64,000 nt of DNA, taken from the NCBI RefSeq assembly GCF_002583555.1, contig NZ_BEGX01000005.1:1-64000 (forward strand). Reading direction: 5' to 3'. The DNA is from Pseudonocardia sp. N23 (lineage in GTDB: Bacteria > Actinomycetota > Actinomycetes > Mycobacteriales > Pseudonocardiaceae). Below, one piece after another: positions 37,556 to 47,239 of this stretch (position 1 is its first letter; every line of letters begins with the position of its first letter). The notes under the pieces were generated by a model, which searched no databases, was not told where the DNA came from, and saw only the letters and a list, made by a program, of their open reading frames with translations. The position numbers and the translations under genes are program-made.

Positions 37556-38717
37556 GGGGGTCGTCCGGGTCGAGGCCGTGCAGGGGGAACAGCGCGCGGC
37601 GGACCTCGACGATCGTCGGGTCGACCGCGGCGAAGTCGCCACCCCACGGCTCGAACGACGGATCGGCCCCGTCGGTCATCTCACTGGGCAACGGCCTGCC
37701 GGTGAGGGTCGTGGCGTGGGCGACCCAGTCGGCGGGCAGTGGCCGGTGCGGGTCGACGTCACGGTCGAGGACGACCCCCAGCAGGTGCGTCCAGGACCGC
37801 GGGACGACCCGGAACAGGGAGTACCCGCCACCGCCGAGGACCAGCCACTTGCCGCCCGCTGTGGTGTCGGCCAGCTCGCGCATCCGGCGGTAGATCGCCC
37901 GCTGACCGTCGACGGAGAGCTCGAGGTTGGCCAGCGGGTCGTCGGCGTGGGTGTCGGCGCCGCACTCGCTCACGAGCACCTGCGGCCGGAACGACCCCAG
38001 CAGCGACGGCACGATCGCCTCGAACGCCCGCAGCCAGCCCGCGTCGCCCGTGCCGGGGGCGAGCGGCACGTTGACCGCGTACCCCACCCCGTCGCCGGTG
38101 CCGTACTCGCTCGCCCAGCCCGTGCCCGGCCACAACGTGAGCGGGTGCTGGTGCATGGAGACGGTGAGCACGCGCGGATCGTCGTAGAAGGCCGCCTGCA
38201 CGCCGTCGCCGTGGTGGACGTCGACGTCGACGTAGGCGATGCGCTCGTAGCCCTGGTCGAGCAGCCACTGGATCGCGACGGCGCAGTCGTTGTACACGCA
38301 GAACCCGGCCGCCCGGTCGCGCATGGCGTGGTGCAGCCCGCCCGCGATGTTGACGGCCCGGTCGGCGCCCTCGGCGATGCGGCGCGCCGCGAGCAGCGAG
38401 CCGCCCGCGATCAGCGCGCTCGACTCGTGCATGCCGAAGAACACCGGGTTGTCGCTGGTACCGAGGCCGTGGCCGACCCCGAACGGTGCTTCGGGCGCCG
38501 ACCGCACAGCGGTCAGGTAGGACGACGAGTGCACCCGTTCCAGCTCGTCGTCGGTGGCCGGTCCGGGTTCGAGGAGCTCGACGCCGTCGAGCACACCGAG
38601 GCCCTGGGCCAGGCGCATCGTGAGGTCGAGGCGGACGGGATTGAGCGGATGGTCCTCGGAGAGTTGGTAGTCGAGGAACCCCGGGGTCCACACGACGGCC
38701 GCGCTGCTGGCGCTCAT
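37548..38717 (-). CDS. acuC: AcuC-type class II/I histone-deacetylase-fold protein deacetylase
   Basis: 389-residue zinc-dependent deacetylase. HDAC motifs are GGLHHAMRDRAAGFCVYND with the catalytic His pair, YVDVDVHHGDGVQAAFY with zinc ligands Asp and His, and LVSECGADTHADDPLANL followed by LGGGGYS. AcuC proteins remove acetyl groups from acetyl-CoA synthetase and similar enzymes, reversing Pat. The ATG fits the family start (AVVWTPGFLDYQLSEDHPLNP). A TACGGT -10-like element lies eight bases upstream. It is the first gene of a two-gene operon with the Pat-type acyltransferase, the same logic as Bacillus acuABC with different organisation. Confidence 0.92.
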   Translation of the reverse strand: MSASSAAVVWTPGFLDYQLSEDHPLNPVRLDLTMRLAQGLGVLDGVELLEPGPATDDELERVHSSSYLTAVRSAPEAPFGVGHGLGTSDNPVFFGMHESSALIAGGSLLAARRIAEGADRAVNIAGGLHHAMRDRAAGFCVYNDCAVAIQWLLDQGYERIAYVDVDVHHGDGVQAAFYDDPRVLTVSMHQHPLTLWPGTGWASEYGTGDGVGYAVNVPLAPGTGDAGWLRAFEAIVPSLLGSFRPQVLVSECGADTHADDPLANLELSVDGQRAIYRRMRELADTTAGGKWLVLGGGGYSLFRVVPRSWTHLLGVVLDRDVDPHRPLPADWVAHATTLTGRPLPSEMTDGADPSFEPWGGDFAAVDPTIVEVRRALFPLHGLDPDDPRD

Positions 38718-38855
38718 GGGTCCCGACCGTAGGGCAGCGCGGCGCGACCGGCTCGGCCCGTGCGCCGGAAGTCGCGGCTGACCGGCCGGGATGCGCCGAC
38801 GCTGCGGATGACGCTGCACCGATAGTATGGCCATCGGACACGAAGGGGCCGGCCC

Positions 38856-39578
38856 GTGAACGATCTGATCGATACCACCGAGATGTACCTGCGGACGATC
38901 TACGAGCTCGAGGAGGAGGGGGTCGTCCCGCTGCGCGCGCGGATCGCCGAACGCCTCGGGCAGAGCGGTCCCACCGTCAGCCAGACCGTGGCGCGGATGG
39001 AACGCGACGGTCTCGTCGTCGTCGCGGGCGACCGCCATCTCGAGCTGACCGAGTCCGGGCGCTCTCGGGCGATCTCCGTGATGCGCAAGCACCGCCTCGC
39101 GGAGCGTCTGCTCACCGACGTCATCGGCCTGGAGTGGGAGCTCGTCCACGCCGAGGCGTGCCGCTGGGAACACGTCATGAGCGACGCCGTGGAGCGCAAG
39201 CTCGTGGCGCTGCTCGACAACCCGACCATCTCGCCGTACGGCAACCCCATCCCGGGGCTGGGCGAGCTGTCGGAGCCGCCGGACCTCACCGGTCCGTCCA
39301 ATGCGGCGGCACCGCCTCCCCTGGAGGTGGGGCTGCAGCGGCTCGACGAGTTCGCCCGGCGTGGGGGCGGCAAGGTCGAGGTGCGCCGGATCGCCGAGCA
39401 CGTCCAGGTCGACGCCGACCTGATGGGCGAGCTGAAGCTGGCCGGGATCGTGCCCGGCCGCGAGGTCGAGGTCCGCGCGATCTCGCGTTTCGGCGACTCC
39501 GTCCCGGTGGTCGCCGACGACGAGGAGTCGACGGTCGCACCGCTCATCGCACACGCAGTTCTCGTCCGCGCACGCTGA
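38856..39578 (+). CDS. ideR: Iron-dependent repressor IdeR (DtxR family)
   Basis: 240-residue DtxR-family regulator closely similar to mycobacterial IdeR. The N-terminal winged helix is near-identical in pattern ([37 protein letters not shown]). Metal-site residues are in [14 protein letters not shown], [14 protein letters not shown] and the C-terminal SH3-like domain ([12 protein letters not shown]). An insertion of about 10 residues precedes the SH3-like part. With ferrous iron it should bind TTAGGTTAG-type boxes and repress siderophore genes; two such boxes occur in this window. GTG start with GAAGGGG upstream. A TAGTAT -10-like element lies about 30 bases before the start. galE follows on the same strand, as in corynebacteria. 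Confidence 0.93.
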   Translation: MNDLIDTTEMYLRTIYELEEEGVVPLRARIAERLGQSGPTVSQTVARMERDGLVVVAGDRHLELTESGRSRAISVMRKHRLAERLLTDVIGLEWELVHAEACRWEHVMSDAVERKLVALLDNPTISPYGNPIPGLGELSEPPDLTGPSNAAAPPPLEVGLQRLDEFARRGGGKVEVRRIAEHVQVDADLMGELKLAGIVPGREVEVRAISRFGDSVPVVADDEESTVAPLIAHAVLVRAR

Positions 39579-39803
39579 CAGGCACGACCGCTCCCACCGC
39601 TCTCCACCCACAGCCCGCCGTGGTCCGCCGCTGAGCCGTGACGCTCCGTCCGCACCACGTGCGATCCCACAGTCCGGCGGTCCCCCGGCCGGTGGTCCCC
39701 CGAGCGCGCCCCGTCCTGCCGTCGTGAGAGCGTCTGCGTGCGCCGTCGGGGTCCTGTGTGAACGGGTGACGGCGTCCGGGTGTCGCCGTGCGAGGAGGAT
39801 CGA

Positions 39804-40760
39804 GTGAAGCTGCTGGTCACGGGTGGGGCGGGCTATGTGGGCAGCGTGTGCGCCGCCCATCTGCTGGAGGCCGGCCACGACGTCGTCGTCCTCGACGACC
39901 TGTCGACCGGCCATCGCGACGCCGTTCCCGACGGGGCCCGGTTCGTCGAGGCCGACCTGGCCGACGCCGCGGGCGAGGTGCTCGGCGAGGGTTTCGACGG
40001 GGTCCTCCATTTCGCGGCGCGGTCGCTGGTCGGCGAGTCGGTGCAGAAGCCGGAGATCTACTGGCAGGGCAACGTCGTGACCACGCTGCGGCTGCTGGAG
40101 GCTATCCGCACGCACGCGACGCCACGCCTGGTGTTCTCCTCCACCGCCGCGACCTACGGCGAGCCCGATTCCGTACCGATCCGGGAGGACTCCCCCACCC
40201 GGCCGACCAACCCGTACGGCGCGAGCAAGCTCGCGATCGACCACATGATCAGCTCCTACGCCGCTGCCCACGGCCTCGCCGCGACGAGCCTGCGGTACTT
40301 CAACGTCGCCGGCGCCCACGACCGGTTCGGCGAGCGGCACACCGTCGAGACCCACCTGATCCCGATCGTGCTGCAGGTCGCCGCCGGGTCCCGCGAGTCC
40401 GTGCAGATGTTCGGCGACGACTGGGACACCCCGGACGGCACCTGCGTGCGTGACTACATCCATGTCGACGACCTGGCCGACGCGCACCTGCGCGCCCTCG
40501 ACCACGCGACGCCGGGCGTCCACGCGATCTACAACCTCGGCAACGGTCACGGTTTCTCCGTGCGCGAGGTCGTCGAGGCCTGCCGCGAGGTCACGGGCCA
40601 CCCGATCCCGGCCGTGGTCGCACCGCGCCGGGCCGGGGACCCCGCCGTGCTGGTCGCGTCGAGTGAGCGGGCCCGGACCGAACTCGGCTGGTCGCCCACC
40701 CGGACCACCCTGGCCGACATGGTCGGCGACGCGTGGCGGTTCGCCCAGCAGCGGGCCTGA
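39804..40760 (+). CDS. galE: UDP-glucose 4-epimerase
   Basis: 318-residue extended short-chain dehydrogenase interconverting UDP-glucose and UDP-galactose. NAD-binding GGAGYVGS is at residues 7-14, the catalytic SST and YGASK (Tyr/Lys) lie near residues 115-150, and FNVAGA and [13 protein letters not shown] complete the GalE pattern. The GTG start has a GAGGAGG ribosome binding site. It follows ideR by 225 bases on the same strand, an order also known from corynebacterial dtxR-galE. The 225-base gap contains no supported gene and may hold a separate promoter. Confidence 0.94.
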   Translation: MKLLVTGGAGYVGSVCAAHLLEAGHDVVVLDDLSTGHRDAVPDGARFVEADLADAAGEVLGEGFDGVLHFAARSLVGESVQKPEIYWQGNVVTTLRLLEAIRTHATPRLVFSSTAATYGEPDSVPIREDSPTRPTNPYGASKLAIDHMISSYAAAHGLAATSLRYFNVAGAHDRFGERHTVETHLIPIVLQVAAGSRESVQMFGDDWDTPDGTCVRDYIHVDDLADAHLRALDHATPGVHAIYNLGNGHGFSVREVVEACREVTGHPIPAVVAPRRAGDPAVLVASSERARTELGWSPTRTTLADMVGDAWRFAQQRA

Positions 40761-40815
40761 CGGCGCCGAGGCCGCTGCGCGGTCCGCGTCCACCCGTCGC
40801 AGGTACGGACGCCGG

Positions 40816-42030
40816 TCACGACAGGCCGTCGGCGAGCCAGGCGCGGACCTGAGCGGGCCCGAACCCGCGTCCGAGGGCGTCGGCCAGCGCCTCTCCGAGC
40901 CGGTGGCCCGGCCAGGCCTGGCGGGCGCGGTCCACCGCGATGTTGGCCAGGGCGCCGTCGCCGCGGGCCAGTGCGGCGACCGCGAGGAGCGCGGCCGCCT
41001 CGGCGGCCTCCGGTTCCGGCGTCTCGCGGACGAGCGCGGCCCACAGCTGCTCGGCCGCCGCGGCGCGGGGCCCGACGCACTCGCGGAGCGCCACGTCGCG
41101 CACCCCCGGCGTCTGCAGCGCGATGCCCAGGTCGAGGACGGTGGCGTCGTCGAGGACCAGGGTGCCGGCGGCGGTGGCCCCGAGGGCGGCCTCCAGCGCG
41201 GCCGCCGACGCCGTCGCGTCGAGGCCTGCCGCGCGGGCCTCGAGCTCGCGGTCGAACAGCGCGTGGCGCCGGCGCAGGCGCCCGGCGTCGGGGGTCCGCA
41301 GGGAGGCCACGATCTCCGCTCGTGACGATCGCACGACCGCTCCCGCGACGACGGCCGCCGCGGTGAGGGGCAGCTCGTCGGCGTCGGCGACCACACCGTC
41401 GCAGCCACACGGTGCTGTGCACCTCCACCGCGATCCGGCCGTTGTCGACGCTGCCCAGACCTGCGTCCCGACGACGCCCACCCCGGCGGCGAGCAGTGCG
41501 CCCGCCGCCGCGTCGGCGAGCACCGTCACCGCGGGCCCCGGTGCGTCGGCGTCCGGGCCGGGCCCGTACGGGTCGGCACAGGTCGGACCGGCACACGACC
41601 GATCGGCTCTGGACGGATCAGCACCGGACAGAGCGGCACCGGACGGATCAGCGTTGGCCAGGCCGCTACCGGACACGCCGGTGACCGGCGACGAGACCGC
41701 GCCGCCCAAAACGACGACCGCCGCGCCGAGCGGGCCGGGTCCCGCGGCGCCGACGAGGCTCGACGCCACGGTGCCGCACAGCTCCGCGATGCCGCCCGGG
41801 AAGTCCGGGCCCGCAGGGTCCGGCAGGTCGGCGCGCAGCGTCACCCCGACCGTGCGCAGACCCGGTCCGTGCGTGGACACCACGATCAGCGAGCGTTCGG
41901 GATGGAACCCGAGCAGCACGGGGAGGGCGGCGACGAGCTCACCGGGCCCGCGCACCGAGGTCGGCTCCCGACGGCGGCCAGACGGGTGGGACGAGCGGCG
42001 GGACGGGCGGGAGGGTCCTGCGGAGGTCAT
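40816..42030 (-). CDS. DUF4192 family protein
   Basis: 404-residue protein of unknown function typical of actinobacteria. The DUF4192 start is recognisable (VRGPGELVAALPVLLGFHPERSLIVVS), as is the C-terminal helical part (ALLAVAALARGDGALANIAVDRARQAWPGHRLGEAL). A lineage-specific insertion at about residues 127-160 is built from five-residue units and sits between two strands of the domain. There is no signal peptide and no catalytic motif. It is convergent with galE. Confidence 0.75.
   Translation of the reverse strand: MTSAGPSRPSRRSSHPSGRRREPTSVRGPGELVAALPVLLGFHPERSLIVVSTHGPGLRTVGVTLRADLPDPAGPDFPGGIAELCGTVASSLVGAAGPGPLGAAVVVLGGAVSSPVTGVSGSGLANADPSGAALSGADPSRADRSCAGPTCADPYGPGPDADAPGPAVTVLADAAAGALLAAGVGVVGTQVWAASTTAGSRWRCTAPCGCDGVVADADELPLTAAAVVAGAVVRSSRAEIVASLRTPDAGRLRRRHALFDRELEARAAGLDATASAAALEAALGATAAGTLVLDDATVLDLGIALQTPGVRDVALRECVGPRAAAAEQLWAALVRETPEPEAAEAAALLAVAALARGDGALANIAVDRARQAWPGHRLGEALADALGRGFGPAQVRAWLADGLS
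41570..41650. repeat. 15-bp imperfect tandem repeat inside the DUF4192 gene
   Basis: Imperfect units of 15 bases such as GGATCAGCACCGGAC and AGAGCGGCACCGGAC. They encode pentapeptides ADPSG, AALSG, ADPSR, ADRSC, AGPTC and ADPYG in a row. Confidence 0.65.
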
Positions 42031-42347
42031 GGCGCCATCGTGGCGACCCGCGCCGACACCCGGGCCCGACCGGACGACTCCCTGTGGACACCCCCGTCAC
42101 CGACCGCCGCGGACACCTGATTGTGGATCATCCGCCGCGTCGCACGACGGCACCACGAGATGTGTCGGTGCACGGTGCTTCACTGGGCGGGGGCCGCGGC
42201 GCCCCAGGGCGGGGGCGCCGCGCTCCAGGTGGGCGAGGGCCGCCGCGCTCCACCGAGCGGGCGCCGCCGCACTCCGGTCCGCGGGGCCGCCGCGCTTCGG
42301 TGGGCGCACGTCAGCGGGCGAGGCCGCCGCGCTTCAGGACGTGGACG
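42031..42347. repeat. Intergenic region with degenerate GC-rich repeats
   Basis: 317 bases without a supported gene. From about 42180 to 42340 a degenerate unit of roughly 23-28 bases recurs five or so times, with the core GGGCGnGGCCGCCGCGCT followed by TCC or TCG. It lies between the start of the DUF4192 gene and the end of the M23 peptidase gene, directly abutting the latter. The function is unknown. Confidence 0.55.
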
Positions 42348-43265
42348 TCACTGGTAGCGGAAGCCGTGCGCGTTCAGCCAGGGGCGGGGGTCGATCTTCT
42401 TCCCGCCCGCGGTCTGGACCTCGATGTGCAGGTGCGGTCCGGTGGACTGCCCGCGGTTGCCGACCTCGGCGATCTGCTGCCCGGCACTCACCTGCTGCCC
42501 GACCTTCACCAGCGACCGGTTGATGTGGCCGTAGACGGTGATCGTGCCGTCGGCGTGCTGGACGCGGACCCACATCCCGAAGCCGCTGGCCGGCCCGGAG
42601 CTGATGACGACGCCGTCGAGCGGGACCCGGATCGGGGTGCCGATGGGGGCGGCGATGTCGAGGCCCGCGTGCATGGCACCGCCACGCATGCCGAACCCGG
42701 AGCTGACCCGGCCGGTGACGATCTGCACCGCGCGCTTGGCCTCGTCCGCCTTCGCCTTCGCCTCCTCGGCGGCCTTCGCGGCGGCCTGCTGTGCGGCGGC
42801 CTGCTGCGTCGCGGCCTGCCGGGCGACGGCGGCGTCGACCTGCTGGTGTGCGGAGGCGACGAGGTCGGCACCACGCTCGGAGACGACGCGCAGGACGTCG
42901 GGCGAGATGGCGGGGGCCACCTCACCCGAGGCGAGGGCCGCGACGTCGGCGCCGGTGACGGCCTCGGGGGCGTCGGTGGGCTGCGAACCGGACGCGGTGC
43001 CGGTGTCGTCGTCGACAGCCGTGTCGGCCGTGCCGGAGCTGAGCAGGGCGGTGACGTCGGGCGACGACAGGGCACCGCTGTGCACGGCCTGGGCCGTGAC
43101 GGCGACGGCGCCGCCTGCGACGACGGTCGCGATGATGCGCGCGGTGAGCGCGCCGGACAGGGGGGTGGCTCGGTGCGCACCGCCGGCCCCCGGGCCCGTC
43201 GCGAGGACGGGCCACGTGGACCTTTGGTGCGCGCTACGGCCACTGGGGGAGCGATGCCGTGACAC
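42348..43265 (-). CDS. M23 family peptidase, exported
   Basis: 305-residue cell-wall endopeptidase of the LytM type. An N-terminal basic segment and a hydrophobic helix at about residues 42-60 anchor or export it. An alanine-rich coiled region (about 120-175; AAKAAEEAKAKADEAKRAVQ) leads to the C-terminal M23 domain with MHAGLDIAAPIGTPI (zinc His and Asp) and STGPHLHIEVQTAGGK (catalytic and zinc His). It should cut peptidoglycan cross-bridges outside the membrane. The GTG start has a GGAAGGA ribosome binding site. The long upstream region may hold a leader. Confidence 0.9.
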   Translation of the reverse strand: MSRHRSPSGRSAHQRSTWPVLATGPGAGGAHRATPLSGALTARIIATVVAGGAVAVTAQAVHSGALSSPDVTALLSSGTADTAVDDDTGTASGSQPTDAPEAVTGADVAALASGEVAPAISPDVLRVVSERGADLVASAHQQVDAAVARQAATQQAAAQQAAAKAAEEAKAKADEAKRAVQIVTGRVSSGFGMRGGAMHAGLDIAAPIGTPIRVPLDGVVISSGPASGFGMWVRVQHADGTITVYGHINRSLVKVGQQVSAGQQIAEVGNRGQSTGPHLHIEVQTAGGKKIDPRPWLNAHGFRYQ

Positions 43266-43648
43266 GACTTTCCTTCCGGATCCTGCGCCGCGGCCGGACG
43301 TCCCGTGGGGGCGGGTGGATCGATCGGGGGTTCGATCCGTGTCCGTTCCGTGACCGCGCCGTGATGCGATCCGAGATGGACGCTAGCCCGGCCGGACCGG
43401 ACAGGTTGGCCATCCGGGACGCTGCTGAGGCAACCGGAACGGGTGACGCGGTGAGCGGCCGCCTCGGCGCGCCGAGCCGACACGCCGTCGGATTAACCAG
43501 CCGTTCACCGTTTCGAGGTGGCCCCGACGCCGATTCACAGATACGGAAAGTGACGACTTGTTGCCCTCCGCAGCACGGACGGGACGCCCGCCACACCGTC
43601 CGACCGGTCGTCGTCCGGGGACCGGTCGTGCGCCTGACCTGGGGATGA
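43266..43648. other. Intergenic leader region of the M23 peptidase gene (383 bases)
   Basis: No gene seen. Somewhat AT-richer than its flanks around 43490-43570. A small palindrome GGATCGA(TCGGGGGT)TCGATCC lies near 43317. The region is the likely promoter and 5' leader of the peptidase gene. Peptidoglycan hydrolase genes of actinobacteria often carry a ydaO-type riboswitch, but I could not match its core motifs here. Confidence 0.4.
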
Positions 43649-46600
43649 TCAGGAACTGGCCGGGGCGTCCCCGTCAAGTCCGGAGACGGGGTGACCGAGC
43701 TCGGCCCGTCGCGCCCGGTAGCGCTCGACGGAGGCGACCTTGACGTCCTCGTACCCACGTACGAGATCGGCGGCGCGTGCCACCTCGACGGCGACGGGCA
43801 GCGAGGTCGCGGTGAGTGACCGGGCGAGGCCGCGGACGGTCCCGCGGTACTCGTCGCGCAGTGCCCGTTCGAGCCGCCGGACGGCGGTCCGGCCGAACGG
43901 GTCGAGCGGGGTGGCCCGCAGGACCTTGCCGGCGGCGAGCGTCCGCAGCACGGGCCGCATCCACGGGCCGAACGCGATCTTCGTCGCGCGCCCGGCGGCC
44001 CGCAGGACGGGTGGGTGCAGCCGGTAGCGCATCCGCGTGCCGCCGGGGACCTCCTCCGCGAGCCTGGCCTCGAAGGCCGGGTCGGTGAGCAGCCGGGCGA
44101 CCTCGTACTCGTCCTTGTAGGCGGTGAGCTTGTAGAGGCCGCGGGCGACGGCCTCGGTGAACTCCCCTGCTCCCCCGGCACCGCGTTCGGCCTCCCAGGC
44201 CTCGCGCACGATGTCGGCGTAGCCGTGGGCGGTCCGCGGGGACTGGAACCCGACGAGCCGTGCGGCCCGGTCCTCGGCGACCTCGCGGACGGACGTCGGG
44301 AGCCGGTCGAGCCCGAGCCCGGGAGGAGGCGTGCGCACCGACACGGGCGCGGGGCCGCCGACCGCGGCCGCGAACGCGGCGGGATCGGCGACCGCCACCC
44401 GCCCCCACCGGAACGCGTCGGTGTTCGCGGAGACGGCGACGCCGTTGAGCGCGATGGCCCATTCGACGGCCTCGGCGGACACGGGCAGCGCCCCGGCCTG
44501 ACAGGCCGCGCCGAGCAGCAGCAGGTTGGCGGGCATGGCGTCGCCGAACAGGGCCACGGCGGCGCCGGCGGCGTCGACGCGCACGACCTCGCGGCAGCGC
44601 CCGGCGATCCGGTCGACGAGCGCCTTCACGTCGGGGGCGGCGACGCCGACGTCGCGGACCATGGCGCCCGTCGGCACGGGTGACACCGAGACGACTGCGG
44701 TGGTCTCCGAGGCGGAGGCGTAGCCGAGGTTGCGGGCGTCGGCGCCGACGAGGGCGTCGCACGCGAGGTAGCAGCGGGCCTGCGCCGGTCCGACGCGGTT
44801 GGCCGGGCCGAGGTCGGCCTCCGACGCGGCGACGCGCAGGTGCGACACGACCGGTCCGGCCTTCTGCGAGAGCCCGGTCTGGTCGACGCCGTGCACCGCG
44901 AGACCCTGGCGGACCGCGGCGGAGGCGAGGACCTGGTTGACGGTCACGATCCCCGTCCCGCCGATCCCGGCGAGGAAGACGTCTCCCGCGGGGGCGACAA
45001 CGGCCTCGGGCACCGACGGGGGTTCAGGTCGTGCGGAGGACGAGGGCCGCCCGGGAGGAGCGACGACCGTCACGAACGACGGGCAGTCCCCGTCGAGACA
45101 CGAGTAGTCGGTGTTGCAGGAGGACTGGTCGATCCGGGTCTTGCGACCGAGCGAGGTGTCGACGGGCTGCACGGACAGGCAGTTGCTCTTGACCCCGCAG
45201 TCGCCGCAGCCCTCGCACACCTCTTCGTTGATGACGACGCGGGTGGGCCGCACGGCGAGCGTCCCGCGCTTGCGCAGTCGCCGGGACTCGGCGGCGCAGC
45301 GCTGGTCGTAGATGAGGACGGTGACGCCGGTGGTCTCGCCCAGCACGCGCTGGGCCTCGTCGAACCGGTCGCGGTGCCAGAGGTCGACCCCGCGCGGCAG
45401 CGGCGGCAGGGCCTTGTAGCGGGAGGGCTCGTCGGCGCACACGAGGACGCGGGACACCCCTTCGGCCAGCAGCTTCGCGGCGAGCGACGGGACCTCCAGC
45501 CCGCCTTCGGCGTCCTGCCCGCCCGTCATGGCGACGGCCCGGTTGTAGAGGAGCTTGTAGGTGATCGACACCCCGGCGGCGACGCAGGCCTGCACGGCGA
45601 GCTGGCCGGAGTGGGCGAAGGTGCCGTCGCCCATGTTCTGGTACATGTGCCCGGCCTCGGTGAACGGCGACTGCCCGATCCACTGGGCGCCCTCGCCGCC
45701 CATCTGCGTGATCGACGAGACCTCGCTGACCGGCCGGTGTGTCAGCGCGACCATGGCGTGGCAGCCGATGCCGCCACCGGCGACCGCACCCTCGGGGACG
45801 ACGGTCGAGCGGTTGTGCGGGCAGCCCGAGCAGAAGTAGGGCGTCCGGGCGACGGGCAGCAGCTCCAGGACCGGCAGCGGCCGCGCCTCGGACGGCAGCG
45901 GGACGCGTGGGGACAGCACCCGGCGCAGCGGCCCCGCCAGCGCACCCGCGGTCAGCTCCCCCGCGACGGGCACGAGCGGGCGGCCGGACGCGTCGGCGGA
46001 ACCCACGACGACGGGCGCGGACGCCAGGCCGTAGAGCGCGTCGCGTACCCCGGTCTCGAGGAACGGCGACTTCTCCTCGACGACGAGCACCGTGTCGAGG
46101 CCGTCGGCGAACTCGCGCAGGACGCTGCGCTGCACCGGCGAGACCATCCCCATGCGCAGCACCCGGATCCCGGCGCGGCGGCAGCCGTCGTCGTCGAGAC
46201 CGAGGTCGCGCAGGGCCTGGCGGGCGTCGGTGAACGCCTTCCCGGCGGCGACGATCCCCAGCCATGCGCCGGGGGTGTCGAGCTCGACGGTGTTGATCGG
46301 GTTGGCCTCCAGGAACGCCTCGACCATCGCCCGGCGCGGCCCGTACATCTGGGCCTCGGCCTCCAGCGACGCCGGCGGGGCGAGCATCGGGATCTGGCGG
46401 TACTCCCATGCCCGGCCCTCCCATTCCAGGTCGGGCACGGTGATGTCGACGTCGCCGCAGTCGGCGTCGAGGGTCCAGACGCCGTCGGCGACGTCGGCGG
46501 TGATCTTCATGCCGACCCACATGCCCGACGCCCGCGACAGCGCGACCCCGTAGCGGCCGAGCCGGACGATGTCGGCGGCGCTCTCGGGGTAGAGGACGGG

Positions 46601-47128
46601 CAGGCCGTAGCCGTAGAGGGTCCGCTCGGAGATGCAGGGGATCGTCGACGACTTGCAGCTCGGGTCGTCGCCCGCCAGCACGAGCACACCACCGGCCGGG
46701 TGGGCGCCGCACATGTTGCCGTGGCGCATGGGGTCGCCCGCACGGTCGACGCCGGGGGCCTTGCCGTACCAGACGCCGACGGCTCCGTCGACGGTCCGGC
46801 CGTGACCGGGGACCTCGACCTGGCTGCCCCAGATCGCGGTGGCGGCGAGCTCCTCGTTGACGCCGGGGACGAACGTCAGCCCCGCGGTCTCGACGAGCTC
46901 GGGCGCGGCGGCGAGGGTCTTGTCCAGGCCGCCGAGCGGGGAGCCCTGGTAGCCGGAGACGAACGACGCGGTGTTCAGCCCGGCGCGGGCGTCGGCGGCG
47001 TGCTGCTCGACGAGCAGGCGTGCGATGGCCTGCACGCCGGTGAGCAGCACCGGGCCGGTCCCGGGGCGGTAGCGGTCGGTCAGGGAGAAGTCCACGGCCT
47101 CCCGCGGCCCGCTGTCCTGCAGGGTCAT
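43649..47128 (-). CDS. Indolepyruvate ferredoxin oxidoreductase family protein
   Basis: 1159-residue single-chain 2-oxoacid oxidoreductase that should convert arylpyruvates or branched 2-oxoacids to acyl-CoA, reducing ferredoxin. The N-terminal pyrimidine-binding part (GYQGSPLGGLDKTL, NEELAATAIWGSQ) is followed by a TPP-binding domain (YFCSGCPHNRST, MGGEGAQWIGQSPF), a central 4Fe-4S motif CEGCGDCGVKSNC plus a second cysteine group, and the C-terminal gamma-type domain (FLAGIGGTGIVTVNQVL). Fusion of all subunits is usual in aerobic actinobacteria and proteobacteria. The ATG has a GAGGTGG ribosome binding site. It lies 111 bases after the acyl-CoA ligase gene on the same strand, so they may act in one aryl-acid pathway. 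Confidence 0.92.
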   Translation of the reverse strand: MTLQDSGPREAVDFSLTDRYRPGTGPVLLTGVQAIARLLVEQHAADARAGLNTASFVSGYQGSPLGGLDKTLAAAPELVETAGLTFVPGVNEELAATAIWGSQVEVPGHGRTVDGAVGVWYGKAPGVDRAGDPMRHGNMCGAHPAGGVLVLAGDDPSCKSSTIPCISERTLYGYGLPVLYPESAADIVRLGRYGVALSRASGMWVGMKITADVADGVWTLDADCGDVDITVPDLEWEGRAWEYRQIPMLAPPASLEAEAQMYGPRRAMVEAFLEANPINTVELDTPGAWLGIVAAGKAFTDARQALRDLGLDDDGCRRAGIRVLRMGMVSPVQRSVLREFADGLDTVLVVEEKSPFLETGVRDALYGLASAPVVVGSADASGRPLVPVAGELTAGALAGPLRRVLSPRVPLPSEARPLPVLELLPVARTPYFCSGCPHNRSTVVPEGAVAGGGIGCHAMVALTHRPVSEVSSITQMGGEGAQWIGQSPFTEAGHMYQNMGDGTFAHSGQLAVQACVAAGVSITYKLLYNRAVAMTGGQDAEGGLEVPSLAAKLLAEGVSRVLVCADEPSRYKALPPLPRGVDLWHRDRFDEAQRVLGETTGVTVLIYDQRCAAESRRLRKRGTLAVRPTRVVINEEVCEGCGDCGVKSNCLSVQPVDTSLGRKTRIDQSSCNTDYSCLDGDCPSFVTVVAPPGRPSSSARPEPPSVPEAVVAPAGDVFLAGIGGTGIVTVNQVLASAAVRQGLAVHGVDQTGLSQKAGPVVSHLRVAASEADLGPANRVGPAQARCYLACDALVGADARNLGYASASETTAVVSVSPVPTGAMVRDVGVAAPDVKALVDRIAGRCREVVRVDAAGAAVALFGDAMPANLLLLGAACQAGALPVSAEAVEWAIALNGVAVSANTDAFRWGRVAVADPAAFAAAVGGPAPVSVRTPPPGLGLDRLPTSVREVAEDRAARLVGFQSPRTAHGYADIVREAWEAERGAGGAGEFTEAVARGLYKLTAYKDEYEVARLLTDPAFEARLAEEVPGGTRMRYRLHPPVLRAAGRATKIAFGPWMRPVLRTLAAGKVLRATPLDPFGRTAVRRLERALRDEYRGTVRGLARSLTATSLPVAVEVARAADLVRGYEDVKVASVERYRARRAELGHPVSGLDGDAPASS

Positions 47129-47239
47129 GCGTCCACCTCGCCGGTCGCGACGCCGTCCACGTCGTCGTGACGGCGACCCCACCTTCTCACCGCGGGCGCG
47201 GATCCGTGGAACGACCGTTCCGATCAGCGCAACGTCGCG

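Noticed and set aside
41570..41650. Pentapeptide repeat protein fold
   Set aside because: The units lack the central Leu/Phe needed for the repeat helix; the run is too short and Pro-rich.
43266..43648. Possible ydaO (c-di-AMP) riboswitch before the M23 peptidase gene
   Set aside because: The position is right for actinobacterial cell-wall hydrolase genes, but I could not find the conserved core motifs on the minus strand. A covariance-model search with the ydaO family would decide.
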